Positions 1 to 12,600 are shown, counted from the stretch's first letter. The stretch is DNA of 64,000 bases from Mycteria americana (GCF_035582795.1 NC_134367.1:6930062-6994061); one strand, 5' to 3'. A program made the numbers and translations. The notes: generated by a model from the letters alone, not told the origin.

Positions 1-2929
1 TAAAGTGTTTGAATGGACCAATGCCTTGATATATCACCAAGCACATACAGATTTATCCACTGTTTTTATGGAAACTAATAAGGCATTTCCTTGGTGACCA
101 TTTTCCTGTCTTAAGAGTTTTTTAAGAAGAGTCCCTGAGGGACATCAAGAAACAGGCACGTATCTCTTGAAATTGCTAGGAAACTTTATTTTTTTTTATT
201 AAACACTACTTGCCATGACAAACAACATGACTAAAAATAGAATAAAGCAAACAAAATGTTACAAATAGAAGCTTTAAATATAATCACTATAAACTGAAAG
301 TATTATTGAGTCCTGAATGCAAACCTGGAAACTGTAATCTACAGGAATTAAGAAAATTTGGGGAAAAAACAAAGCAAGAGAAGTTGCAGGTTTCTTTCTA
401 GAAGGGTCCAGAAAAAGTGTAGGGATTCCACCTCCACTCCTACTGAAAAAAACCACCCCAAACCAGCAAGTTTTACCATAATTCAAACCCACTGAGTAAG
501 ATTTTACTTAATCAGTTTTTACTTAAAATAGTTACACTGACTTAATGAAAGCAGCGTCACCAATTTCTGTAGTGTTAGCCTAAGGCTGCAACTCCTGCTG
601 AAGTCAACTGGACCCACACTGAAGACTTTGGCAGAAGGCACGAGTATAACAGGGAAGTTCACATAGTAGTAACCTACTGAAATTTCATTCCATTCTGCAA
701 AATGAACACTGGCAATTAGTATTATTTATATGGTGCTAATTCTTCACTATGGAAAGCTCCCATGGACTTAAATGGAGACATTTTACTTAATTAGAAAGAG
801 CAGAGCAGGACCTCACGTGACAGGATTAATGAACTGTTGCAGTCTCAAAAGCAATATAGACTGTAGTCACCCCTTCCCTTAACCCTCACCCCTGCATCCC
901 CCACCTGGGCAGTGACTATTTCCCTTACAGTAATAAAAGTTACCAGTACAGTGAAGCCCAATCACATTTTAACTCCAATTTGGTTACCACCACACAAAAA
1001 TAGCATCAATCTCCACTATTTCCTCTTACAGAAGTGGCAGATATGAGGAAGAGGATTTTTTTTTTTTTTTTTTTTTAATGCTAACTGGTACAAATCCCAA
1101 ATGTTCTAATCCTTTCCATTGACATTCTAGCCGTATTAAATTTAGCTGAGACTTTGTAACTATTTTTGGAAGCTTTTAACATCCAAAGGGACTATTCACT
1201 TTTATTCATCTAAAGCAGGGCTGGCCAGTGCAAGCTGTTCAAGACCTGCATATTGCTCAGAAGGCTCAGCTGTGCCTCCCATGCCAGGGATGTATCCTAT
1301 GACCCGTAAAGGAACTCAGTTGGCATTGGCTTGCTACGCAAATCTGTGTCTCCAGCCCTGGAGAAAGCAAGCCAGCAGACACTGGTGCTCAACCCTACTA
1401 AGCAAAGACTCCAGCCCCATTCCACAATAGGAAGATGATACTTTGAGCAACCAATGCCAGGCGTGAAGATTTTATGTGCTATTCTTACGGTCAAGAAGCT
1501 GGGCTATGATTAGTCAACCACTAAAGTTACCATGGTAACGTTAAGGTATTCAAAGAACAAAAAACGCTCCCCAAACCCAAAGAAACTAGAACAAGCTTTC
1601 TGATTACCTTCACTTGGCCTCTATGCTACTCTATTTAAAGCAAGCCAGTTTTATAAGGGGCATGCAGTATTACAATGTTGTTGGCCTTCAGCCAGATCTG
1701 TCACCTCACACAGGGGTCAGTGGAACACTCGTTTAATAGCCCTCTAGCTGGTAACATAAAATTCACAACTATACCCCAATTCTTACCAAGACCTACTTTC
1801 CCTTTGCCTGTTGGGATGAAAAAAAGGAAAAAGCCATGTATGTCAGAACCACATGCAACAGGAGCTGTTCACAGTGTGTAACTCCTAGAAGATACTCAAG
1901 ACTTGGAATAAAATTTCAAAGTTTCCTTGAAAAGCATTTTCTGCTGGTACACACAAGTAATTTATAACTTAAAAAACATTAAGGACACCAATGCAATGAC
2001 AAACATTTTCAATACAAACAATGACAAACCAAGCCACTGAATCTGAATACACACTACAATATTTGGAAGAGGACAATGTAGATCACATAGCTGACAACTC
2101 CTTCTCAGAAGTTTAAGGAGAATGGGAAGGTTCCTGCTGTTAAAAAAGAAAGGTACCAGTTACTAGTTAACAAAGTTGATAATCTACAGCAAGTCTTCTG
2201 TCCTTGTTTACTGTAATGTGTTTGTAGTTGTTCTGATTGTTTTATATTCTCACAGTAGTCAGACTTCCATCTGTTCAGGATTTATGTATAACCATACAAT
2301 TTAGTTTTACTGCAAGAATAAATGCAGCAGAGTTTCTTTACAGTAATCATGTATTTTCATAGAAAAAGAGTTTTCCTTTTCTACAGAGTAACCATTCCAA
2401 CTAGGTAAACAACAAAGAGCAAACCAATTGGTAAGTGCAGAACTTGAAAGCCTGACACAGAGGCTCACTTAAAGCATAACCCCTGGTTAAATTGCAATTC
2501 TCATTTGTATGATTTCTTTCAGCTGTATAAACCTATCATAGATTTTCCTTTTAGGAAACTAGATTAAACTCCAAACTCAAGCAGTAAACGGACCACAATA
2601 TTTTAAAGAGATACAAAAGGATCTAGGAGAGGTGGGGAAATAAACCAACCAACAACTTTGGAGAGCCACCTGCTATATAAGCATCAAATAAAATCGGTGT
2701 GGGATGCTACAGCTAACTTTAAAGCAGCCCAAGAAGAGTCTCCCTCAGGGATACGGGCTTCACTGCATTCCTGCACGCCAGCCCCAAGTTGTACGAGTAG
2801 CTGGGACAGGTCTGCATCACTGCAAACGTCCACCTGCTTTGAGCCGACACCCAGCGCTTCCCGCACGACTGCAGAACGCCCCTTCCCACCTCCTCCTCCA
2901 CCCACCTCCCCTCTGCCTGCCCCACACGC
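1..2929. other. No gene recognised; probably intron of the leftward gene
   Basis: I see no exon with coding character on either strand. The stretch is AT-rich and has a run of 21 T at 1056-1076. If the minus-strand donor at 3356 is real, this DNA is the first part of intron 1 of the leftward transcript. Short open frames here have no recognisable domain. Confidence 0.4.
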
Positions 2930-3356
2930 GTGGGATACTCCCTCATCTCACCAAGCTCCCCTCCACCCCCAGCGGACGAACCACCTGCCCCGGAGGACGA
3001 GCCGCCACGACGTTCTCCCTCACCGCACGCCTCCACCTCCGCCCACCAGCCATTTCCAGCCGCCCGCGCGGGGCTGCACGGCGGGCACCGAAGCCCGCCG
3101 GAGGGCGGGCGCCCGCGGGGAAGCCCTGGGCTCGCCCCGCAGCCCCCCGCGCCCGAAAAGCCACCGGTGAAAGGAGCCCCGAGGTAAAAACGGGGCCCGG
3201 GGAGGGGGCAGGACCGCGGACGCCGCAGGGAGAGCCAGCGGGGCGGTTACATAACCCCGCCACGGCGGGCGCACGGCACCAGGTCGGCGGGGCAGGACTG
3301 CAACCGGGCTGCCCCGCCGGGGAAGGAGACCTTCGCGGCAGCGGCCCTACCCTTAC

Positions 3357-3490
3357 CTGCTGCGGCTCGCTCGTCCTTCGCCTCCCCGCCCTCCTCCCCT
3401 GTCGTCGCCGCTGAGCCCCGAGGACCGCGCCGCCGGCTCCTCAGCGAACACCCCGCACCTCTCGCCTGCCCGCGCCGCTGAGGCGAAGGT
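3357..3490 (-). other. Putative non-coding first exon of a leftward gene (RCAN2 by synteny)
   Basis: On the minus strand the island contains GCAG followed by GTAAGG, a near-perfect donor, so an exon should end at 3357. The right limit (start site near 3450-3490, just downstream of the CCAAT boxes) is a guess. No long coding frame joins this donor. In amniotes as I remember them, RCAN2 lies next to CYP39A1 on the same strand with its 5' end facing CYP39A1's 3' end, so this is most simply the RCAN2 5' exon. The name rests on gene order only. Confidence 0.35.
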
Positions 3491-3639
3491 GGAGAATAAG
3501 GCGGGAGGGATGAGGGGACGCCGCAACCCAATCAGCAAACTCCCCCGCCCAAACGAGCAGGAGGGAGCCACCAATAAGAATGCGAACAGCAAACTGGCCC
3601 CGCCTCCTCTGACCTCTGACCACGCCCCTCACCTCCCAC

Positions 3640-3722
3640 TGCTTCGCGCCGGGTCTCGGTTACCAGCGTGGGCGGCGGCGAGGGCGAGGGGTAGCGGTGT
3701 TCCCCGTTCCGTGTGTGGACAG
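3640..3722 (+). ncRNA. Putative first exon of a divergent rightward transcript
   Basis: A consensus donor, ACAG|GTGAGC, ends an exon at 3722 on the plus strand inside the CpG island. No rightward protein-coding gene is recognisable in the 15 kb that follow, so if transcribed this is more likely a promoter-divergent lncRNA. The start coordinate is approximate. Confidence 0.3.
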
Positions 3723-3886
3723 GTGAGCCGGGGGAGGATCTTACGTCGCTCCTGGCACCCAGGGAGCGATAGGAACCAGGCAGCGGTTTGTGTCCTCGTT
3801 ACTAGTGCGTGGCAAAGCTTCCCTCCCTCAGGGTGTTGGCCCCCCTGCCCTGAGGTGAGGAGGGATGGGGTGAGGTAAGGTGGAAT

Positions 3887-4025
3887 GAGGAGAGGAGAGG
3901 AGAGGAGAGGAGAGGAGAGGAGAGGAGAGGAGAGGAGAGGAGAGGAGAGGAGAGGAGAGGAGAGGAGAGGAGAGGAGAGGAGAGGAGAGGAGAGGAGAGG
4001 AGAGGAGAGGAGAGGAGAGGAGGAG
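3887..4025. repeat. Perfect AGAGG pentanucleotide array
   Basis: Positions 3891-4020 are 26 uninterrupted copies of AGAGG, with partial units at both ends. The plus strand is pure purine throughout. Read on the other strand it gives long spurious frames of repeating Leu-Ser-Ser-Pro, which are not proteins. Such arrays are length-variable and can adopt triplex (H-DNA) structure. Confidence 0.97.
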
Positions 4026-4262
4026 TGGGATGGGATGGCTTGAGGAGAGGAGACATGAGGTGAGGAGAGAGGGGGCAGGATGGGGTGAGGAGAGGTGAGG
4101 TAGGGGGTGATGGGATGGGGTGAGGAGAGGAGAGGTGGGGAGGATGGGGTGGGGTGAAGAGAGGTGAGGTGGGATGGGGTAGGGTAGGGGAGAGGTGAGG
4201 TGAGATGAGATGAGATGGGATGGAGAGAGGTGGAGTGGGATGCAGAGAGAAGAAGTGGAATG
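4026..4262. repeat. Degenerate purine-rich continuation of the AGAGG array
   Basis: This stretch continues the bias with irregular GAGGTGAGG, GGGATGGGGTG and GAGGAGAGG units and only scattered T. It looks like a diverged edge of the same array. Together with 3850-3886 it makes an approximately 400-bp polypurine tract beside the CpG island. Confidence 0.8.
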
Positions 4263-7000
4263 GACACCCACACAGTGCCAGCACACCTTGCCATAGTTTT
4301 AGTGACAAACCTCCTAATGCCCCCCGTGGTGATTTTGTAGGGGGCCTAAATGCCTCTGGGGGATGGACCTCCCAACCACCATTCCCACTTCTGACCACCA
4401 ATAAGAAAACTGGCCCTTGAAGTGAGCTCCATCTGGAATGGATCCAGTTGTCATTCATCTCTTCTTCAGACTAACAGGTGAATAAAGGTGTACCGCCCCG
4501 TTACAGACGAGGCCAGAAGGTGCATTTGTAGGGCTCTTAAGGAACACCAGGATTACAGTGGAAAAAGGCTGATTGTGGTCATGATTTTAAAAAGAAGATA
4601 AAGCATTCCGATACCCCTAAGGCATGCTTTATTAAAGGAAGGACTGTTTTCTCTCTTCCAGCTGTACGTCCGAGACTGCTAAGCATCAGAGGCTAATGCT
4701 GATTTTCTGCGGTATCTTCACTTTGGAATGTAACACAGAGGGATTTAATCAATAGGGTGATACAGAAATGTAAATAGGTTTCTGTAAAGATGGCTTTGAA
4801 AATCTATAGAATATAATGGAGAACTAGAAGACTCCCGTATAATTATTAAATAGCCTATAAAAAAATCCATGGAAGGAGTAATTCTCCATTAGTTAAAAAT
4901 ATATAAAAAGATGTATGCCATTTATAGCAGCACTTTCCAATACTAGCAGAAAAAAACTGTTGTAATGTATGAGATCAATAGTGATCCCACCTCATCTGCA
5001 AATAGCTAAACGCAATGCATTGTAGATTGTTGTACTTGCAACAGAAGAGTTTCTTCCTGGTCCCATTAACTAAGGGCTGACTTATGCCTTGATGCATGTC
5101 TGGTTTAGACACCTTCCAGGATTTCTTCTTTGGTTCTAATTTTTTTTCTTTTAAATATGATAGGTAACTGATAGTAGTAATTATTATTTCTTTTTGTTTT
5201 ATTCTTGTGCGTCAACTATTAATCCCTGACCATGACCTTATTGCTTCAGGCACTATGCAGAAGAGAAAGCAAGCTATGGAACCAAAGATGTCACAATATA
5301 AACCAATCAGGTTTTAAATCAAAGTATATGCTTGTTGTTTGGTTTTTTTTTTTTTACGAAATAACGTGGTAGGATATCTTCCTTTGTCTCCATTTACATG
5401 TGTTCCCTTTACATTATGTCTTATTTTAATATTCTGAGTAGGAAGAACATCCACCATGCTTTTTCTGTCTCATTTTTTATGTTATGCACTTTCCGTGTGT
5501 CTTCTTATACACATACCTCTTAATTGTGTCTTGTTCATAGTAGCCAGTCTCAAGTTTTATTCTTTTTTTTTCTTCCGTATTTTCTTATTGGGAAGAATAT
5601 TTTCACTGTGATGAAGTTGCCCTAGCGTGTGCTTTCCTTGTAGTAAAATGGGAATCTCTGCAGTTATGAAAGCAAGCTAATCCATGTTCAGGAAAAATCA
5701 GGAATGCCTAAGCCAGTACTTTGGCAATGCTTTTATATGCATCCAGACATTATTGCTAAAATGAAGGGCAAAAAAAACAGAATTCCAGTGTTTGCAGTAA
5801 AAATGTCCTTCAAATTAGATAATAATGAGAATGGCAACAATTACAGGGCTTTTAATATCCCCTGTTGTAAACATTAAGGATTTCTGTTGGGAAAGGTCAC
5901 AAAGTAATATATTATTTAGACATGGAAAAGTGGTGCTGCAAAAATAAGAAAGTAAGAGCAACTGAGAGAGTGTCCTTCTTGGAGTCTCGCTGTTTACCCA
6001 GTGCTATTCAGGCCACACAGCCCGAGTGAGCACCTTATGCTTCTTAAATGCTGTGGGCATCTTCCCACAACCCAAGCAGTTGTAGAGTGCCAAAACCTGG
6101 AGGAAGCTGAAATTCTGGAAAGGATACCAAAGGAGGTGATAAAACAGCTGCTACTTGCAAGATTTGCAAGCAGTGCTGTAGTCCTGCTCCCACAGAACTG
6201 AGTGGGAGTTTTGTTACTGATATGTCAGAGCACAGGCTTAGCCCATCTCATCCAAATCCTGAGCTGCTCATTATCTTCACTCTGCACCTGCTTCTTATCT
6301 ACAGATTTAATCTGTAAGCAAAACTGGCCTCTCAAATGTACTGAAGCAACCACGGTGAATTTCAACACAAATAAAGTACTGTAACCAAAAGACTGGGCCA
6401 CTGTGTTATGCTGATTTCTGATCATCAAAACACAAACACTGACTCACTCCTGCAGCCTTTGCAGGAGCTTTGGTGACAAAGTTTTCTCTTTTCAGAAGAA
6501 ATGAGTAAGTAATGTCTCAAAATCTGTAGATTCTCAAGAAGTGAACACTTCTTCTTTTACATTTCTGCTCACTGGGATAATCCCAAATTCTTTGGCCAGA
6601 TATGGATTATGATTTCTTGCAAATGGCTGAGTCTGGGGATTAGAGTGGATAAAGCAAGTAAAATTAATGTTGACTCTATCAGCATCAGCATACCCTTGAT
6701 TGTTTCTGTTACTTTTTTAGAATATAAAAACACAGTTGGATCCATCTAGCTCTGTATCTTGTCTCCAGCAGCCAAAACTGGATGCTTAGTAAAACAGTGT
6801 AAAAATAGACCATGTATTCTTCTCCTATTTACCTTATACTTTTCCAGCAGCTAGTGAGGTAGGGACTTTTGCAACTCAGGGTTGTATCCAAGCTACTATA
6901 CTTAGTAGCTACCAGTGGTCCTGTTCTCTAGGAGCTTGTCTTAACTCTTTTTGAGCCCATTTGTGGTTTTGCTTTCCACAATGTGCTGTGCCGTGATAGT
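4263..7000. other. Intergenic, nothing recognised
   Basis: AT-rich single-copy DNA without exon-like frames, tandem repeats or a clear interspersed repeat that I can name. A short T run lies near 5342-5354. Confidence 0.5.
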
Positions 7001-7061
7001 TCTTCACTGTGTAAAAACAATTTCAAGTCTTCTTCCTGATTGTTTTATTAAATGTTCCTTT

Positions 7062-7700
7062 GCTATAGAGGCAGTAAATGAAATTTCTTTTTTGACCTTC
7101 TCACTATCATTATTTTCCAGGCTTTAATTGGATTTCCCTTCAGCTGTCCCTCTTTCAAGCTGATGTGGTTTTCTCTATTTCCAGTGTGAAACTTTATCAC
7201 CATCCTCTCTATCCTTTCTAATTGTCGTGGTTTACTCTGTCTCAGCTGAAACCAGGACACTAATCTTACTAGAAAACACTACTTTCTTTAAAAGTTTGAT
7301 TCTACTAAAATGACTATTGAATTTGCTGGATCTGGAATAGGCAAGAGCTGTATGGCTGAGGGACTCAGAAGAACTCTGAGCATATGAGCGATAGAGTCCT
7401 ATGACTTTGGGGGTCCCCTCATCATCTAAGGGGGGAGCTACTAATTCTTAACATTCAATTCCTATTTTTGACCACTTCCTAGCCCCACACTAACATTTCC
7501 AGGGAGCTTTCCACTTCAACCTCCAGATCTCCTGCAGCAAAAGTGTTAGCTCGAACCAGTGTCTATGTATGTATAGTTAGGGTTATTTTTTCCCACGTAC
7601 ATTACTTTGCACTTACCACCACTGAATTTCATCTGCTATTTTATCACCCAGTCACTCAGTACAGTGAGACAACGTTGCCTCAACACCTCTTCAGTTCCAT
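7062..7700 (-). mobile_element. Ancient CR1-clade (L3-like) LINE fragment
   Basis: Read on the minus strand, about 7655 to 7597 gives QMKF..GKCKVMYVG, the block just after the reverse-transcriptase core that CR1/L3 elements share (compare MKFNxxKCKVxHLG). Further 3' in the element, around 7215-7110, a frame with LERIERMVIKF and KEGQLKGNPIKAWKI resembles the later [10 protein letters not shown]...LRGDL segment. Frames are broken and similarity is weak, so this is an old, 5'- and 3'-truncated copy. It is far more diverged than the CR1 copies at 35-53 kb. Confidence 0.5.
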
Positions 7701-9579
7701 CCTGTATGTGTGTAGCAATTTTGCAAAGCAGCTTAGATACAACGTATTGCAGATGTTTAAATAAAAATGCATAAAGCAAAGGCCGTCTTTTTTTCTTTTT
7801 TTTTTTCATTTATCTACAGAGCATTTTGCGTAGTTCTGGGTGCAGGAAGAATGATTAATAATTGCTCCAATTGAAAAATTGCTGCAGAAAGGGAGAGTAT
7901 CCTTTACTTGCTGTAAAACATCAGTGCCTGTAATGCCCTTGCCCATGACACTCCATGAGCAGGTTGATCATGGAGCAGGGCCATTTCCTTCTTTGGGGAT
8001 TTGGAGATGCAGAGAAGTGCATGCTTCAGCTGTGCACAGGGATGCCGGTTCTCTCTAAATCTCTCCAAATCTGGTATGTGGGGGTCAGGCAAGTGGGGAG
8101 AATCTGTGGCACCGCTCTGGGAACCCCTGAGCTCCCAGCCTTTCAGTGGGACAGCCCTGCATTTGGCTCTGTTGCTCCCTAAACCCTCTCTCTGGTATAT
8201 TCCTCTTGTTTCTGAGCATCCTCAGGGTCAGACAGAGGTCAGACAGGAGGCTTGTGTCTTTTAGGGCAATGAGAGCAGGAACAAAGAGTCTTCACATTTT
8301 CCATCCACTTCTGAGAGTGAGCGTTGCCTGAAAAAAAGTCTTTTTGATTTGACATTGCAAAAATTCCATATCTAACATAAAGTCCCACAAAACAGAGCTT
8401 TATTACCTTATAGCTAACCCTCAGTTTTGAAGACAACAAAAATGCCATGTCCCAATTTCTGGTTAAGGAATATTTTTAACCAAGAGATGTTTTTTTAGCC
8501 TAGATGCATGATAGATCAAGGGGAAAAATGAGTTTCATTGACTTTTAAAACAATCTCCATTTCAAGAAAGAAAAAAACAGCCTTTTGTTCTGTAACAAAT
8601 ACCATCCTTAAAGTACAACTACAGTTCTCTCAAATCTGAAATATTATGGCCAGATTTAAATTCTCCCATTTGAAACAGGATGCTGAAAGACGAGGAGGTT
8701 TTAATTTTGTTGAAATATATGAGGTATTTAAGATCATTGTTTTCACCTATGGGCTGCCGGTTTCTTCCCAGCTACCATCTCTATGCAAAATGAAGGCAGC
8801 ACTGTGTGAATCACCGATTGTGTGTGTACCTGCTACCAAAGCTACAAGCATCTCACATTGTGTAGTAAAGGGATGACAAACTGCAGAGGTAGGATGTTAA
8901 GGAAACTGATTTCCTTGTTTCTTTAAAACATTGTCTTTTCCTCTTGATGTCCTTTTCCCAGTGATCTTCTCTCTCTGCAGAGTCTTAGACTGTTTATTTC
9001 ATAACTGGCTCACTATGGTCAGGCCTGTGCAAGCTACCGTGTCAATTCAAAAGCAGTCTTGGAGGTATAGTCTCAATTCAAGAGCATGACTGATAATGTC
9101 AGCTCAAATTCCTCAAGAATAAACTGTGGTTTGCTGCCATGTGTTAACAAGTAGAAGCACTTGGTTTCTAGGATTTACCCAATCAAAATACGGGAAGCTA
9201 AAACATCTGGCTTGTCAAAATGATCATAAGCTTATAGAAGGAATGACAAAGACGCCAGACAAATAAAATCCAGGAAATGAGCACAGTTTAACCAGAACAT
9301 AAGTTCAGTCTCTAAACATACTGTCTTACCTTTCTGATGCACTGATTTCTATCTTTTCTTAGACTGAAATTCTCCAGGAAGGAAACTTCATGTGTTGGAG
9401 GAAGTGCTAAGCATCATGATGGTATTTAGTAAGCAATTCTTACCACCCCTCTTGCTATTTCTTAGATTTGTGATGAGAATTATTAGAAGTGACTTGCCCA
9501 TTATGACCCAAATGGAAATAAAAAAAAATGCAATGAGCCATAGCTATGTGACCTCAAGCCAAATGCTTCAAACTCATGT
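7701..9579. other. Intergenic, nothing recognised
   Basis: No exon-like frame with a recognisable domain is seen. The open frames between 7904 and 8448 overlap on both strands and carry no motif. A T-rich run lies near 7790-7807. Confidence 0.45.
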
Positions 9580-9690
9580 ACCTAAATATAGACACCTAAA
9601 TAAATGGCCTGATTTTCAGAAGCACTGTGCAACTCTGAGACTTGTAGGTGCTCTGAAAAATCAAGATGCTTATTTAGGTACCTAAATACA
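9580..9690. repeat. Imperfect palindrome, probable MITE-type relic
   Basis: A left arm (about 9592-9625, CACCTAAATAA then CTGATTTTCAGA and AGCAC) is mirrored by a right arm (about 9646-9682, GTGCT then CTGAAAAATCA and TTATTTAGGTACC). The spacer is around 20 bases. The motif pair TTAGGTxCCTAAAT and CTGATTTTCAGA resembles palindromic elements I associate with turtle and crocodilian genomes. No transposase is present, so the family name is not assigned. Confidence 0.6.
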
Positions 9691-12600
9691 GATTGAGCTT
9701 CTGAATATATTATTTAATCTGCTTCAGAATGTAAACAAGTAAGAAAACAAAGGTACGACAAATACTATTTTTACATGTGCTAATTAGAAGGCCACAGAGT
9801 GTAATCAACTGCAAGACACAATTTACTCCTATAAAACGAATAGTGTGGTAATTATTGTTTATTAATTGTTGAGAAGTAGAATTTAGGAGCCCTAGTTCTG
9901 AAGCAGTGCTAGACAGGTTTGATGGAGAAGTCCATGGTACTAGATTTCTTTGCCTTTTATTAATCATTATCCATAATTATAGAGATTGACACAGAAAGGC
10001 TTTCAAAAATGTCAGCTTAAGGAGTTTTGTTTATATTGAGAGATCATAAAAGACTATTTATGTGTTTCATTCTCTTAAAGTGTGATCCATAGTTTTAAGG
10101 CTTTTTGTGTTTTTCTTTTATTTCTGGAATGTTCATTCATTACTCTGACACTTTTAGGTGACTGTTGAAGGCATAATTGGAGTATCATTGGAAGCAGAAG
10201 AGTGTGAATGATGAGTTATTAGTCAGCACATGACACCACATACACACTCAGTTAATAGAAAATAAGCAGCTCAAGGAGGTAAGTAACAATTGAGCCTGTA
10301 TTTTTGTGCCTGAATTGTGCCTAGGAGTAAAAACTTATACACACGACCTTTTTCAACACTTCTACTAAGACATGTTTTGTTTAGACACATTATGTTACTG
10401 TATGCCGATATATATTATTATTTTTATATAGTATGGCACTAATCTAGAAATACATCAGTGATTGACAGTTGGCCCCTAGATGGTGCCAGTGCCTACGTAC
10501 TGCCAGCCCTTGTGCAAGGTGAACACTGGAGATGGCAAAATGGAAATGGTCTTCATGACACAGGTATTCTTGGGCAGTCATTGCTTCCACGACATGAGTC
10601 ATTGCGGCAGAGCAACCTCTGAAGGTGTGCTTTGTCCACATCAGCCAGAGGGAAGTCTCTACCCCTTCCTCCTGCTCTCGCAGCTGTGTGACAGAGCTCC
10701 AAAAGAGATGGCCAGTCCATCCAGGCATTATGTCCTCCCAAGGCACTCATTTGCCAGTCTTAGCCTTGCAGTGTTGCACTCCAACTTCAAGCTTTTCAGA
10801 TATTTAGTAGCCTAGATATCTGAAAATCCTGAAGGAAAGAGTAAGCTGGGCTTACAGCTGAGCTGGAAAGAGAGAAAAAGGGCACTAGTGAAGTTCCCAG
10901 GGAAGAAAGGAACAGTAAAGGGAAGTTAAAAGCAAAGGGAGAGAAGAAGCAGGGCCTCTGGTTTAGATTCTGGCCTTGGGCTGCTCCAGTGTCACCTCTG
11001 GAAGAAGCCCACTGTGCTGTAAATTCATTGTGTGAATCTGTTTGCAGAAAGAGCCTGTGCTAGAGATGTCCCATTCAGACAACAAGCCCATCAAGACATC
11101 CAGTGACACAGCATGCTCCCAAGTTGTGAGATGCTCAGAGTCCAGAGGGCTGGACAGCCCCAGCTCCCACCCTTTGCCCAGCTTCCACCTTCGACCCCTG
11201 TACAAAGATGCCAATGCTGGCATGTCTCCGTATGGAGGGATAAATGTATCTTGTCACGTGCAGATCAGTGCTGGCAGGTGTGGTAGCTCAGGGCAGATGC
11301 TTTAGTGATTGCAGCTTTTGCTATGTTCTGTCACTTGGATTTGTCCTGGCTTGTGGGTACGTAGAGAACTCATTACCCAGTTTGTTCCTACAGACCTATA
11401 TGCCTACACATGCAAACCGTGCATGTCCACTAAACCTCTGAACCAGACTGCAGGGCCAGAGACTGTAAGAAAAATTTAGCAAGGCTGAATATGTTGATTA
11501 ATACCCAAAGGACAGAATATAACCATCTCCTGCTGATTTGGGCCTTTTTTATTATTTTAAGGAACAACCAGATCATTGTGATGAGACTTGTAACAAAGTG
11601 GTGCTTGATTTCAGTTCATGGTAAGCAAAGACCAGTTGCCAGGTTTTCAGACAGTAAAACATTCTTTGATTTATTTTTTCAAAAAAAGGAACTTCAAACC
11701 TCAGGTTTAATGCCTGAAAGCACCCTTGTAATCATCTTTTTCATCTGTGTATTATTCCAGTTCTATAAACAAGCTTAAAATAGTAAATGATAATACCAAG
11801 GTCTGGACAGAGGAAGAGTGTCAAAGGCAGTATCTTGAGTTGTAATGAATTACTTAAAGAGTAGAACTCTAAGTATCTTGCACTGCTCATCTATTCATTT
11901 TAACCTGGGAATCACACTCGGGCAGCCATGGCATGATACTGGAAAGCATTTGATTTTCTTTTGGTATCAAGGAAACAGAAGGACACACTTAATGCTTTTC
12001 TGAGCAATGATGGTTTTCAGAATAAAGGCCAGATAAAAGGCCAATGCCTTGAAATTGCCTCTGAATCTGTGTCAGCAGTAACAAAGACCAACACTATGAA
12101 CCCAGTGAAATTTTTGTGTTTAATTCAAGATAGTCAAGTCTAGCTATGATTGAGACCTTTGGCATGAGAAAGAGTGACAGAGCCCTACCTTCAGCTTGGA
12201 GCACACTTTACCAGTGTAAGACCCCTTAGCTAGAGGAGTCTGGAAATGCAGTGCTGAAGGACTACATCCACAGAGCCTCACTTGGCTCTTATTTGGGTCG
12301 GGTGTTCACAGAAATCTCTGAGCAAGGATCCAGGAAAAGCTGAATGCCAAATCTTGCCATTCCCTAATTACACTTTGTAAAGAACACCATCCTCCTTAGC
12401 CTTAGGCTTCTCTGGCCAGCTGTGATTACCTGAACTGATGTCTTCTAAACCCTACCTTGTGTGACCAGTATCATACCCTCAGAAAAGATGTTTTCTGCCT
12501 TTGTAGACTACCTAAAAGTTGCTTTACAGAAGTGGAATGCCTGTATAGAGAATTTAGGTCTTCAGACTTTTCTGATTTATGTTTTGCAGATTCCTGAAAA

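Larger units (their letters stand above)
2930..3735. promoter_or_regulatory. CpG island, probable bidirectional promoter
   Basis: The base composition changes sharply from AT-rich to GC- and CpG-rich between about 2930 and 3735. Two CCAAT boxes lie near the middle (3528-3532 and 3571-3575). Consensus splice donors point outward on both strands: GCAG|GTAAGG on the minus strand, exon ending at 3357, and ACAG|GTGAGC on the plus strand, exon ending at 3722. This is the usual arrangement of a housekeeping-type divergent promoter with short first exons. Start sites cannot be placed exactly. The many overlapping open frames here follow from the GC content and are not taken as genes. Confidence 0.7.

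Noticed and set aside
180-203. AATAAA-like words on the minus strand, possible 3' end of a leftward gene
   Set aside because: No coding exon or splice acceptor between this and the CpG island supports a short gene; A/T-rich words are common here.
2658-3878. Many overlapping frames of 60-236 codons in the 3-kb CpG island
   Set aside because: Both strands and all frames are open together with Pro/Arg/Ala-rich products, as expected of CpG-rich DNA; no domain and no consistent splice pattern for coding.
3629-4458. Long minus-strand frames (152-221 codons) rich in Leu-Ser-Ser-Pro
   Set aside because: They are translations of the AGAGG array and its degenerate edge; frames stay open only because the repeat contains no stop on that strand.
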